Assembly (NCBI RefSeq): GCF_014845095.1 | Contig: NZ_NKUG01000054.1 | Coordinates: 31,209 to 95,208, forward strand | Source of the DNA: Methylobacterium bullatum | Lineage (GTDB): Bacteria; Pseudomonadota; Alphaproteobacteria; Rhizobiales; Beijerinckiaceae | Direction of reading: 5' to 3' | Length of the DNA: 64,000 bases | Notes under the pieces: model-generated | Databases searched by the model: none | Seen by the model: only the letters and a program-made list of their open reading frames with translations | What the model was told of the DNA's origin: nothing | Part shown: positions 19,041 to 27,762 of the stretch, piece by piece | How the letters are laid out: the number at the start of each line of letters is the position of its first letter | Position numbering within the stretch: position 1 is the first letter of the stretch | Program-made: the position numbers and the translations under genes

Positions 19041-19810
19041 GACGGACTTTCATGGCGATCGACGTCGTCCTTCTGCAGCCGAACTGTCCCGGCGAAGCGC
19101 TGCCCGATTCCGGCCCATCGGGCGTCGGGGGGAGCGCACGCCCAGGCCCGACGATGCGGGCCAGGGGGGCTTTGGGGAAGGGATTGCCGTCAACCGCCGC
19201 TAGGCGCCGGTGATCGGCGCGCGTGGGGTTGAACATGGCCAGGGCCGACGGCGAACCGGCGCCACGCGAAACGCGTACGCTTTGAACACGAGCAACGGCA
19301 ACCGATGCTGTGCGTCCGTCCATCCGCTCCCTGACCTCACGAAGACTTTGAGACCGTGCAAATGCCGGCCGCTGATTTCCAGAACGGCGACTTGGCGAAA
19401 CGATCGCCGCATGCACCGGTACCCACCCGAATTCAAAAACGCCGACGGACTTGACGCGGAGAGCCGACTGCGAGGCGACACGGCGACTGGCCAGGACGCT
19501 CTCGCGGGCCGCGAATGAGACCGCACGACACCCGGGGAGGGACAGTACCATTACAGATCGTCGCGGGCGCTTGGCAAGCAGCAAGAGCATGCCGCCACAA
19601 CTTTGACGCCTTGGCGCCCAGGCGGGCATCCGGTTCGGTCCTGTCGCCCCACACCAACATCCAGGCTGCTTCGCCATCCGGCCGGAGAGGAACGGTTAAC
19701 CATCCCGGCCGTATCCCTTATCGAACACTCGCGCTTCCCAAGGCCCCTCGGTTCCGGAAGTCTGTTGGTTCCAACGGCCCCCTGGTTTCAGGACAACGAC
19801 TGCCGGATCG
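19041..19810. other. Long rne / amidase divergent intergenic region
   Basis: These 770 bp carry no supportable gene; several open frames on both strands lack family signals and good ribosome binding sites. The space probably holds a long rne 5' leader and the amidase promoter. In E. coli the rne 5' UTR mediates autoregulation, and a long leader here would fit the same idea, but that is inference. Confidence 0.5.
19550..19577 (-). promoter_or_regulatory. Candidate promoter for rne
   Basis: On the minus strand TTGCCA (19572-19577) and TGTAAT (19550-19555) are separated by 16 bp. If used, the leader would be about 500 nt. This is a pattern match without further support. Confidence 0.25.
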
Positions 19811-21085
19811 ATGCCGCCTCTCGCTCGCCTGCTGCGCCACGCAATTGTCCTATCCGCCCTCGCGATGGCTGTTCCGGTCGTGGCCCAGGACGACATCCGG
19901 ACGAATCCGACAGTATCCGGGCAACAATCGGCCGTCGCCATCGCGGCGGACCTCTCCACCGGTGCGGGCGGATCGACCAAGCTGACCCTCACATTGTCGA
20001 AATCGATCGAGGCGCGCACCTTTGTCATGGAGCGGCCCGACCGGGTCGTCATCGATCTTACGGAAGTGAACTTTCAACTCGCACCTGACACCGGACGACG
20101 CCGCGAAGGGTTGGTCTCTTCCTTCCGATACGGCCTGTTCGCTCCGGGTCGCTCGCGCATCGTCGTCGACCTTGCTCAGCCGGCCACAGTCGGGCGCATC
20201 GAAACGACGACGCGCATGCGAGACGGCGCCATCCTCCTCTCGATAGAGTTCCAGCGGGCCGACCGCGACACCTTCCGTCGCGCCGCTGTGGCAAACGACC
20301 CGTCACCTCCGGCCCGCAAGGAAGCCATGGCAGAACCGAGTGATTCCCGGCCGTTGATCATGATCGATGCCGGGCATGGCGGCATCGATCCAGGCGCCAT
20401 CGCTGCCTCGGGCATCTTCGAAAAGGACATCGTGTTTGGCTTCGCCCAGGCCCTCGTCGGTAAGCTCGAAGCGTCCGGCCGCTACAGGGTGCGGATGACA
20501 CGTGATCGCGACGTGTTCGTTCCTCTGGCCGAGCGCGTGCGAATCGCCCGCGAGGCCAGCGCCGATCTCTTCGTCTCGATCCATGCTGATTCCATCTCGT
20601 CGGCCCCGCAAGTGCGCGGCGCGACGATCTATACTGGCTCCGAAAAGGCCACGGACGCCGAATCGGCCAAGCTCGCAGAGCGTGAGAACAAGGCGGATTC
20701 GACCGCCGGCACAGATTCCGGCCAAGGTCCCGGCCACATCGCCGACATCCTCCAGGAACTCACTTTGCGCGAGACGCGCACCTTCTCGTCGGGCTTCGCC
20801 AAGGGTCTTATGTCCTATCTCAGCCCCGTCATGGAGCTGAGCAACAAACCGCATCGTGAAGCGGGTTTCGTGGTCCTGCGTTCGCCGGACGTGCCGTCAG
20901 TGCTGGTGGAGCTCGGCTACCTGTCGAGCAAGCGCGACCTCGACCTGCTGCAGTCCGAAGCCTGGCGCGCCGATGTCACAGGCGGGATGGCGAAGGCCAT
21001 TGACGCATTTTTTGCTAACCGTACTTCCCTGACACGGCCGGTGCCGCCGCGCCGCTCTGCGGCAATCGCCCCAGTTTCACCATAG
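19811..21085 (+). CDS. N-acetylmuramoyl-L-alanine amidase (AMIN + Amidase_3)
   Basis: The 424-residue zinc enzyme cleaves the amide between MurNAc and the stem peptide in periplasmic peptidoglycan, as in cell separation. It has a signal peptide (residues 1-25, cleavage after VVA), an AMIN domain (residues ~40-150, used by AmiC-type enzymes for localisation) and an Amidase_3 domain from ~182. Zinc ligands are visible as His189 (DAGHGG), Glu204 (GIFEKD) and His258 (SIHADS), with a catalytic Glu in VLVELGYLS near residue 370. It is followed by the PBP1A gene, a usual alphaproteobacterial pair opposite rne. Confidence 0.95.
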   Translation: MPPLARLLRHAIVLSALAMAVPVVAQDDIRTNPTVSGQQSAVAIAADLSTGAGGSTKLTLTLSKSIEARTFVMERPDRVVIDLTEVNFQLAPDTGRRREGLVSSFRYGLFAPGRSRIVVDLAQPATVGRIETTTRMRDGAILLSIEFQRADRDTFRRAAVANDPSPPARKEAMAEPSDSRPLIMIDAGHGGIDPGAIAASGIFEKDIVFGFAQALVGKLEASGRYRVRMTRDRDVFVPLAERVRIAREASADLFVSIHADSISSAPQVRGATIYTGSEKATDAESAKLAERENKADSTAGTDSGQGPGHIADILQELTLRETRTFSSGFAKGLMSYLSPVMELSNKPHREAGFVVLRSPDVPSVLVELGYLSSKRDLDLLQSEAWRADVTGGMAKAIDAFFANRTSLTRPVPPRRSAAIAPVSP

Positions 21086-21258
21086 ATACGGTGTGAAACC
21101 GGGGCTCACGGCGCCCCGGCTCGGAATAGGCCTCTCACGCCTTCCGAACGATAGCGGGTCGTCGCGTCATTCTTGCCTTTCCGGGACGATTGAGGTCTCG
21201 GTCATCCTCGCCTCTCGGCCGGACCGGCAGCGGCAGATCATCGACGGACGGGACCCGG

Positions 21259-23679
21259 ATGCGCTTCATCCTTCGTTTCTTCGGCTTCCTGTTCAGCATC
21301 GGGGCGATGTTGTTCGTGCTGCTGTCGGCAGCCGGCGCGTATTTCTATTACACCTACAGTCAGGATCTGCCCGATCACGCCGCCCTCGCCAATTATGAGC
21401 CGCCGGTGATGAGCCGCGTCCACGCAGCGGATGGCAGCCTGCTCGCAGAATATGCCAACGAGCGCCGGCTCTACCTGCCGATCCAGGCGATGCCGAAGAT
21501 CGTCGTGGCCGCCTTCCTCTCGGCCGAGGACAAGAACTTCTACAAGCATGGCGGCATCGACCCCGAGGGGGTCGTGCGGGCGATCTTGACCAACGCCAAG
21601 AGTGGCAAGAAGCAGGGCGCCTCGACCATCACCCAGCAGGTGGCGAAAAACTTCTTGCTCACCAACGAGCAGACCTTCGACCGCAAGATCAAAGAGGCAT
21701 TGATCGCCCTGCGGATCGAGTCGGCCTACTCCAAGGACAAGATCCTCGAGCTCTACCTCAACGAAATCTTCCTCGGCACCATCGTGCCCGGCCGCAACCT
21801 GCACGGGGTCGCCGCCGCCGCACTCGATTATTTCGGCAAGTCCGTCCACGAGCTGACGATCAACGAGGCTGCCTATCTGGCCGCGCTGCCGAAAGGCCCC
21901 AACAACTATCACCCCTATCGTCAGACCCAGAAGGCCCTCGACCGACGCAACGAGATCATCGGCCTTATGGCCGTGAACGGCTACATCACGAAGGAAGAAG
22001 GAGAAGCCGCGCGTAAGATGCCGCTCGGCGTCAACCCGCGCGTCGCCTTCGCCAACGCCGCCAATGCCAACTACTTCACGGAAGAGGTTCGCCGCGAGAT
22101 CACGGAACGCTACGGCGAAAAGAAGCTCTATGAGGGCGGGCTCTCCGTGCGCGCCACCCTAGATCCGAAGATGCAGGCCTGGGCGCGCAAGGCGCTCGTG
22201 GATGGCCTGATCCGTTACGATCAATCTCACGGATGGCGGGGAGCTCAGGCGAAGGTCGATCTCGTCGGCCGCGATTGGGGTCTCGCCGTTGCCGAAGTGC
22301 CGGGCCTCGGTGACGTCCAACCTTGGCGTCTCGCCGTCGTCCTGAGCACGACGGGAGGCGTTGCTCAGATCGGCTTGCAGCCCCGCCGCGAGGCATCCGG
22401 TCAAGTCTCGAAGGAGCGTGAGACCGGCACTATCGCCGCCGACGGCACCCGCTGGACCGGACGCTCGCCATCGGCAGCGCTCAATGCCGGCGATGTCATC
22501 TATGTCGAGGCCATCGACGGGGGGCGCGGACAGTACCGGCTGCGCCAGCGTCCGGAGGTCTCCGGCGCCATCGTCGCCATGGACCCCTATACCGGACGCG
22601 TCCACGCCATGGTCGGGGGATTCTCCTATGACGAGAGCCAGTTCAACCGTGCGACGCAGGCCCAGCGTCAGCCGGGCTCGTCGTTCAAGCCGATCGTCTA
22701 CTCGGCCGCCCTCGACAACGGTTACACGCCGTCTTCGATCGTACAGGACTCGCCGATCACCATTGAGGCCGGTCCCGGCCAGGAAGCGTGGTCTCCGTCG
22801 AACTACGACGGCAAGGCGGGCGGCCCGCATACGCTCCGCTACGGGATCGAGCATTCGAAGAACCTGATGACCGTGCGGCTGGCCAAGGATGTCGGCATGC
22901 CGCTCATCGCCGAATACGCCCGCCGCTTCGGTGTCTACGACGATATGCTCCCCGTCCTGCCGATGTCGCTCGGGGCGGGCGAAACGACCGTCATGCGCAT
23001 GGTCACCGCCTATTCCATGCTGGCCAATGGCGGCCGCCGTATTCGCCCGACCCTCATCGACCGCATCCAGGATCGTGTCGGCGAAACCATCTACAAGCAC
23101 GACAACCGAAAGTGTCTCGGCTGCGACGCTGAAAAGTGGTCCGGCCAGGACGAGCCGAAGCTGGTGGATGATTCGGAGCAGGTCCTCGATCCACTCACTG
23201 CCTACCAGATGGTCTCGATCATGGAGGGCGTCGTCCAGCGCGGCACCGCGACATTGCTGAAGCAGATCGGCAAGCCGCTCGCCGGCAAGACCGGCACGAC
23301 GAACGATGCCAAGGACGCGTGGTTCGTCGGCTTCTCGCCGGACCTCGCGGTCGGGGTCTATATCGGCTTCGACAAGCCGCGCTCGCTCGGCGACCGCGCA
23401 ACCGGTGGCGGTCTCGCGGCGCCTGTGGCCCTCGACTTCCTGAAACAGGCCCTTAAGGACAAGCCGCCGACACCGTTCCGTGTGCCGCCCGGCATCAAGC
23501 TAATCCGCGTCAACGTCGCCTCCGGCATGCGCGCCGGCTCCGGGGAAGGCTCCGGTACGATTCTCGAGGCGTTCAAGCCGGGCACCGCCCCGCCCGACGC
23601 CTACGTCGCGGCGCCGGCCGCTCCCGCCGCCGTACCGGCGGACGCCGACCGTGCGGCACAGGCTGGTGGATTGTACTGA
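21259..23679 (+). CDS. mrcA: Penicillin-binding protein 1A (bifunctional transglycosylase/transpeptidase)
   Basis: The 806-residue class A PBP polymerises and cross-links peptidoglycan. One N-terminal membrane anchor (residues ~5-32) precedes a GT51 glycosyltransferase domain with the SAEDKNFYKHGGIDPEG motif near residue 92 and QGASTITQQVAKN. An OB-like domain follows and then the transpeptidase domain with SSFKP (catalytic Ser, in RQPGSSFKPIVYSA), SKN and KTGTT motifs. ATG 21259 is chosen because it begins the membrane anchor. The C-terminus is Ala/Pro-rich. It lies 173 bp after the amidase gene. In many related genomes prfB follows; here it does not. Confidence 0.96.
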   Translation: MRFILRFFGFLFSIGAMLFVLLSAAGAYFYYTYSQDLPDHAALANYEPPVMSRVHAADGSLLAEYANERRLYLPIQAMPKIVVAAFLSAEDKNFYKHGGIDPEGVVRAILTNAKSGKKQGASTITQQVAKNFLLTNEQTFDRKIKEALIALRIESAYSKDKILELYLNEIFLGTIVPGRNLHGVAAAALDYFGKSVHELTINEAAYLAALPKGPNNYHPYRQTQKALDRRNEIIGLMAVNGYITKEEGEAARKMPLGVNPRVAFANAANANYFTEEVRREITERYGEKKLYEGGLSVRATLDPKMQAWARKALVDGLIRYDQSHGWRGAQAKVDLVGRDWGLAVAEVPGLGDVQPWRLAVVLSTTGGVAQIGLQPRREASGQVSKERETGTIAADGTRWTGRSPSAALNAGDVIYVEAIDGGRGQYRLRQRPEVSGAIVAMDPYTGRVHAMVGGFSYDESQFNRATQAQRQPGSSFKPIVYSAALDNGYTPSSIVQDSPITIEAGPGQEAWSPSNYDGKAGGPHTLRYGIEHSKNLMTVRLAKDVGMPLIAEYARRFGVYDDMLPVLPMSLGAGETTVMRMVTAYSMLANGGRRIRPTLIDRIQDRVGETIYKHDNRKCLGCDAEKWSGQDEPKLVDDSEQVLDPLTAYQMVSIMEGVVQRGTATLLKQIGKPLAGKTGTTNDAKDAWFVGFSPDLAVGVYIGFDKPRSLGDRATGGGLAAPVALDFLKQALKDKPPTPFRVPPGIKLIRVNVASGMRAGSGEGSGTILEAFKPGTAPPDAYVAAPAAPAAVPADADRAAQAGGLY

Positions 23680-23859
23680 GAGCGAGCTCCGCGGGGATCC
23701 CATTCCGGGTCATCGGGCGCTGACTGCGCTCGATGACCCAAAAGCCGCAGGAAGCCGAAGCGTTCATGGAGCCGGCAACGAGGAAGTGAGAACCCGTCTC
23801 GGTCCGGCCTTGCGCCCCATCCGATCAGGCGGTTTTGCCGGGTGATGGGAACGCCCCCC

Positions 23860-25947
23860 TCAAAAGGAAGCTCGCACGCCCCCGAAGAAGCTGCGACCGA
23901 CGCCAGGGTAGAAGGCGGTCGGATTGCCGCCCATCGTCACTGCGTTGTTCACCACCGCCACGTCAGAGACGTAACGTGTATCGGCGAGATTGCGGGCGTC
24001 GAGGAACAGCGACACCCCATTCGAGAAGTCGATGCCGGTTTGGACGTTGATCAGGGTGTAGCCAGGCACCTGCAGGGTGTTGGCATGATCCGAGAAGGCG
24101 CCTCGCGGCACCCAATCCACCGAAGGGCTGAGGTGAAAGCCGCTCGGGTGGGTATAGGTGACGACGCTGCGCAGCACGTCTTGAGGGATGCCGGCGATTT
24201 GATTGTCGCCAAAGACCGGATCGCCGACGAACCGGAAATCGTTATGCGTCCAGACCTGCGACGCCGAGACTCGGTCGCCGACCCCGGTGAGGTCACGGAT
24301 GATGTCGAGGGAAACGGCCGCCTCGACGCCCTGGTGGATCGTGCGCGGCGAATTGAAAGTCGCCGCAGGGATGTTGCGACCCGGATCGACAGAAAAGTTG
24401 ATGAGCTCGTCCCGGACTTCCGAGCGATAGAGCGTCACGTCCCATGCGAGGCGGTCAAGGCGGCCACGTGTGCCAGCCTCGTAGGTCCAGGCCCGCTGGG
24501 CCTGAAGCGGCACGAATTGCGTCGTCGTCCCAATCGTCTGTGTCAGGTCAGTGAAGTCCGGCACGTCGCGGGAGCGGGTGATGTCCGCGAAAACTTGGAT
24601 GTCGGGCAGCGGCTGCCAGATCAGTCCGAGCTTCGGGTTGATCCCCTGATAGGTCCGGTTGTCGAATTTCACCGCCGGGTTTGGGCCGAAGCCGCCCTTA
24701 TCGCTATAGGTCCGGTTCGAGGAGAACGCCTTCGCCCCGGTCATCAAGGCGACATCCGGCAGGAACCAGAACCGGTTCTCGCCATAGGCCTCGTAGTTCG
24801 ATGAGCTCTGAAGCGCGTTCAGAGTCTGCGCTCCGCGCTGTCCGGCGACGTTTTGGAACTGCAGCGCCGAGTTCTGACCGGCGAAGGCACGAAGGCCGAG
24901 GATCGTGTCGTTGCGGTATCCGCCGATGTCGAAGGTGCCGGCCCAATGCGGGGAGATGCCGTAGGTCCAGCCGTCTTGGTCGATGACCTGGAAGATCGGG
25001 TGATAGAGCGATTTGTGGATCGCCCAGGTGTCGATATCGAGCTTGCCCACATCGAGGGCGAACGACGTGCGATTGGCCACCCGCTCCGTCTCGACTTTGC
25101 GCGACTGGTTGCCCGAAATGGCGCTCGGATTGGCCATGGTCGGGTTGTTAAGCGCGTCCCAGAGTCTGAGCGTTCCGGGCAGCTTCTGATCGGTGAGGTA
25201 GATGCCGACGTAGAACCGCGTCTCGACACCGGGTGCGAGCCGGTAGCCGACATTGGCGTTGAAATTCTGGGTCCGCTGGGTTTCGTGGTCGCGAAAACCA
25301 TCGGAATTGGTCAGCGTGCCACTGATGAGGAAATCGACTGGGCCGGAGATCCGCGAGAACTGGAAGTGCTCTCGGATAGTGCCAAAGCTGCCGCCATCGA
25401 CGCGCAGGATGTTTGGCGCGAAGGCCGTCTGGGCAGTGGGCGTGATAAAGTTGATTGCGCCGCCCAGGGTCGTCGCACCGAAGGTGAGCGCGTTGCCACC
25501 CTTATAGACTTCGACAGAGCGCAGAGCGAGCGGATCAATCTGGTAGAAGTCACCGCTGCCGTCCGCCGAGTTCACCGGGATTCCATCCTGCAGCAGTTCC
25601 AATCCACGCAGATGGAAGCCGCGCGAAATGCCCGAGCCGCGCACCGACAGGCGCATTTCCTGACCGTAGCGCTGCTGCACGAACACGCCGGGCGTGTCCT
25701 TCAGGACGTCGCGTAGGGTATTGGCGTAGCGATTCTGGAAGTCCTTGGCATCGACGAAAGCCACCGAACCGACAGTAGCGTTCACCGCAGCCCGCTGTGC
25801 GGCAACACTCGGCACGGTGAGTGAACCGGGCGTTGTCCCTTGAACGCTAAGCTCGGGCAGTTCTGCATTCGCCACGCCCTGAGCGAAGGCGGATGTGGAG
25901 GAGAGGAGGATGAGCGCGAACGCCCCCGGAAGACGTGACGACGGCAT
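23860..25947 (-). CDS. TonB-dependent outer-membrane receptor
   Basis: The 695-residue protein has a signal peptide (cleavage near AFAQG) and a plug domain with RDVLKDTPGVFVQQRYG, MRLSVRGSGISRGFHLRG and the VEVYKGGNALTFGATTLGG end. A ~22-strand barrel follows, closing with a terminal Phe (GVRASF). Such receptors import metal chelates, cofactors or other scarce solutes using TonB energy. The plug resembles FecA-like receptors. Its position downstream of a YcnI-PCuAC gene and a DUF2946 gene suggests a copper or copper-chelate substrate, but an iron-siderophore role cannot be excluded. Start ATG 25947 gives the signal peptide; ATG 25974 is an alternative. Confidence 0.92.
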   Translation of the reverse strand: MPSSRLPGAFALILLSSTSAFAQGVANAELPELSVQGTTPGSLTVPSVAAQRAAVNATVGSVAFVDAKDFQNRYANTLRDVLKDTPGVFVQQRYGQEMRLSVRGSGISRGFHLRGLELLQDGIPVNSADGSGDFYQIDPLALRSVEVYKGGNALTFGATTLGGAINFITPTAQTAFAPNILRVDGGSFGTIREHFQFSRISGPVDFLISGTLTNSDGFRDHETQRTQNFNANVGYRLAPGVETRFYVGIYLTDQKLPGTLRLWDALNNPTMANPSAISGNQSRKVETERVANRTSFALDVGKLDIDTWAIHKSLYHPIFQVIDQDGWTYGISPHWAGTFDIGGYRNDTILGLRAFAGQNSALQFQNVAGQRGAQTLNALQSSSNYEAYGENRFWFLPDVALMTGAKAFSSNRTYSDKGGFGPNPAVKFDNRTYQGINPKLGLIWQPLPDIQVFADITRSRDVPDFTDLTQTIGTTTQFVPLQAQRAWTYEAGTRGRLDRLAWDVTLYRSEVRDELINFSVDPGRNIPAATFNSPRTIHQGVEAAVSLDIIRDLTGVGDRVSASQVWTHNDFRFVGDPVFGDNQIAGIPQDVLRSVVTYTHPSGFHLSPSVDWVPRGAFSDHANTLQVPGYTLINVQTGIDFSNGVSLFLDARNLADTRYVSDVAVVNNAVTMGGNPTAFYPGVGRSFFGGVRASF

Positions 25948-26083
25948 GGCAGGGAGCTCCGGATCCCGCGCCATGAAACACTCCGCCCCATCGAGGCAGA
26001 GGAGCGGCGGGTCCTGAAAGAGAAAGGGAGTGCGCGCGATTGGCGAAACCGCCAAAGCGCGAAGCCGGTCCGGAATCGGACGC

Positions 26084-27085
26084 TCAGTGCTGGTGTTGTC
26101 CGGCCGCCGGTTCGCTTGCTGCAGGCGCGTTCGGTGCCCTGGCGCCAATGGGCGCGACGGCGAAGGTGACCGGTACGGTCCCCGCGCGCTCGAACACCAA
26201 GTTCCCCGAGATCGGTTCGCCTACTTTTGGCGATGCCTTCAGCCCCTCGAACATCAGGTGATAGCTGCCGGGCTTTAACTCCACGGTCTCGCCGGGCTTC
26301 AGCACGAGTCCGCCTTCCACCACGGCCATCTTCATCACCCCGCCATCCATCGTCATGGAATGGATCGACCCGGATGCAGCGATGGGGATGGAAGCGGAGA
26401 TCAACTTATCCGCCAGTTTGCCGGTATTACTGATTCGGACATATCCACCAGCGACGGTGGCGCCGCCGGGCGTGGCGCGCATCCACGGCGTATCGATGGT
26501 GAGGTCGCCGGCCTTGTTCTGGCCCGAGGAGGATGACGCCGCGCGCGACGGTGCCAGGGCCTGAGCCGCGACGATGGTGACGCCCGGTGCGGGGGATTTC
26601 AGCGCATGGGCGTCCTGCCCCGGCGCGGGGATGTCTCTCCAGCGATGATTGCCATTCGTGCAATCCTGCTCGACCGGGAAGTACACGGTCTCGCCGGGTG
26701 CGAACGCATCGGAGATGCGGGCAAGGAAGGTGAACTCGTCGACCTGATCGTCCGGCAATTGGCCACCACTCCAGGTGATGGTCTTCACCCCATTGGAAAT
26801 GTCGCCGTGATAATAGGGATAGGGCTTGGCGTAGGGTCCTCTTTCCGTTGTCACACTCCAGCCCGGCTTCGGCATCGGCTTAGCGCCGATGACACCCTCA
26901 GGAATCGTGACGCTCACCCGATTGGTCGGTTCGCCGTTGCACCCATGGGTGACTTGGAGCACGCCGCGATAGCTCGCGTTCGCGCTTGCCTCCTTCCGCT
27001 CCATCGTGGCGTGAGAGAAGGCAGCGCCGGTAGGGAGGGTGACGAGGAGCGCCGCGGCAAGCTCCGACCACAAGATCCGTTTCAT
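26084..27085 (-). CDS. YcnI (DUF1775)-PCuAC fusion, periplasmic copper-binding protein
   Basis: The 333-residue protein joins two copper-handling domains. After a signal peptide the mature chain would begin with His25 (SHATMERKEAS), the N-terminal histidine used for copper by YcnI proteins; the DUF1775 domain runs to ~165 and includes TWSGGQLPDD. A Ser/Ala-rich linker (~170-193) leads to a PCuAC domain from ~195 (TPWMRATPGGATVAGGYVRI). It carries the copper motif elements HSMTMDGGVMKM and YHLMFEGL. The tail ends GQHQH, a further possible metal site. PCuAC proteins deliver Cu(I) to cytochrome oxidase. The gene lies between the DUF2946 and TonB-receptor genes on the same strand. Confidence 0.9.
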   Translation of the reverse strand: MKRILWSELAAALLVTLPTGAAFSHATMERKEASANASYRGVLQVTHGCNGEPTNRVSVTIPEGVIGAKPMPKPGWSVTTERGPYAKPYPYYHGDISNGVKTITWSGGQLPDDQVDEFTFLARISDAFAPGETVYFPVEQDCTNGNHRWRDIPAPGQDAHALKSPAPGVTIVAAQALAPSRAASSSSGQNKAGDLTIDTPWMRATPGGATVAGGYVRISNTGKLADKLISASIPIAASGSIHSMTMDGGVMKMAVVEGGLVLKPGETVELKPGSYHLMFEGLKASPKVGEPISGNLVFERAGTVPVTFAVAPIGARAPNAPAASEPAAGQHQH

Positions 27086-27127
27086 GATGAATGTCCGTAT
27101 CTGAAGGAATCGAGGTATCGAATCGCT

Positions 27128-27532
27128 TCAGGCGGCGGGTGGACCTCGCGGATGGGGGATAGAACCCGGTGGCCCGCGTGCACCGAGGTCGGCTACGTCG
27201 CGCCAGATCAGATGGATGACGGATGTGGCCGGCCAGACGATCGCGCTGGACGCGAGCACCGGTTGATCAGCTGAAACGGTTGCGACTGCCGACGTGCAGC
27301 AAAGCTTGTGGCCGACGTGGGACGAACCGTCTGGCTGCTGCGCGGCAAGATCGCCATCCATCAGGCCAGAACAGATCGGATCGGCATGACCAGCCGCGGG
27401 GAGTGGCATCAGAGTCGCAAGGAAGACCTGCAGCACGAACGCATAGAGCGCGATCACCGCCGTGATCACGCGCCCGCCGCCCGCCGCTGAAACTCCCGAC
27501 ATCATACCTCCAGCGCTTACCCCAACGGACAT
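27128..27532 (-). CDS. DUF2946-like small membrane protein
   Basis: The start is uncertain; from ATG 27532 the product is 134 residues, with one strong membrane segment (RVITAVIALYAFVLQVFLAT) and a Cys/His-containing region (GHKLCCTSAVA). This pattern fits DUF2946, a family often found with copper-uptake genes; the assignment is moderate. ATG 27505 or an upstream ATG at 27643 are alternatives. It is the first gene of the putative copper cluster, 42 bp before the YcnI-PCuAC gene. Its role is unknown; a metal-handling membrane accessory is inferred from position and the vicinal cysteines. Confidence 0.6.
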   Translation of the reverse strand: MSVGVSAGGMMSGVSAAGGGRVITAVIALYAFVLQVFLATLMPLPAAGHADPICSGLMDGDLAAQQPDGSSHVGHKLCCTSAVATVSADQPVLASSAIVWPATSVIHLIWRDVADLGARGPPGSIPHPRGPPAA

Positions 27533-27762
27533 AATCCCGCCATACCGTCGACGAGGCGTGGCGCCGTGATGTTGCATGTGCGCTGCAGTACAGGACAAGC
27601 CGCGATTTAATCTGACGGCGCCACATTCTAGCCCGGACCGCATGACTTCTTAACCGTGCCCCGACACGTTCGCGGCACAGGACTTTCGGTGGCCGTTCTC
27701 AATCACGGCCATGCCCCGACGGCCTCGTGCCGCTTCACAGGTCAGATCAGAGTTTCCGTCCG

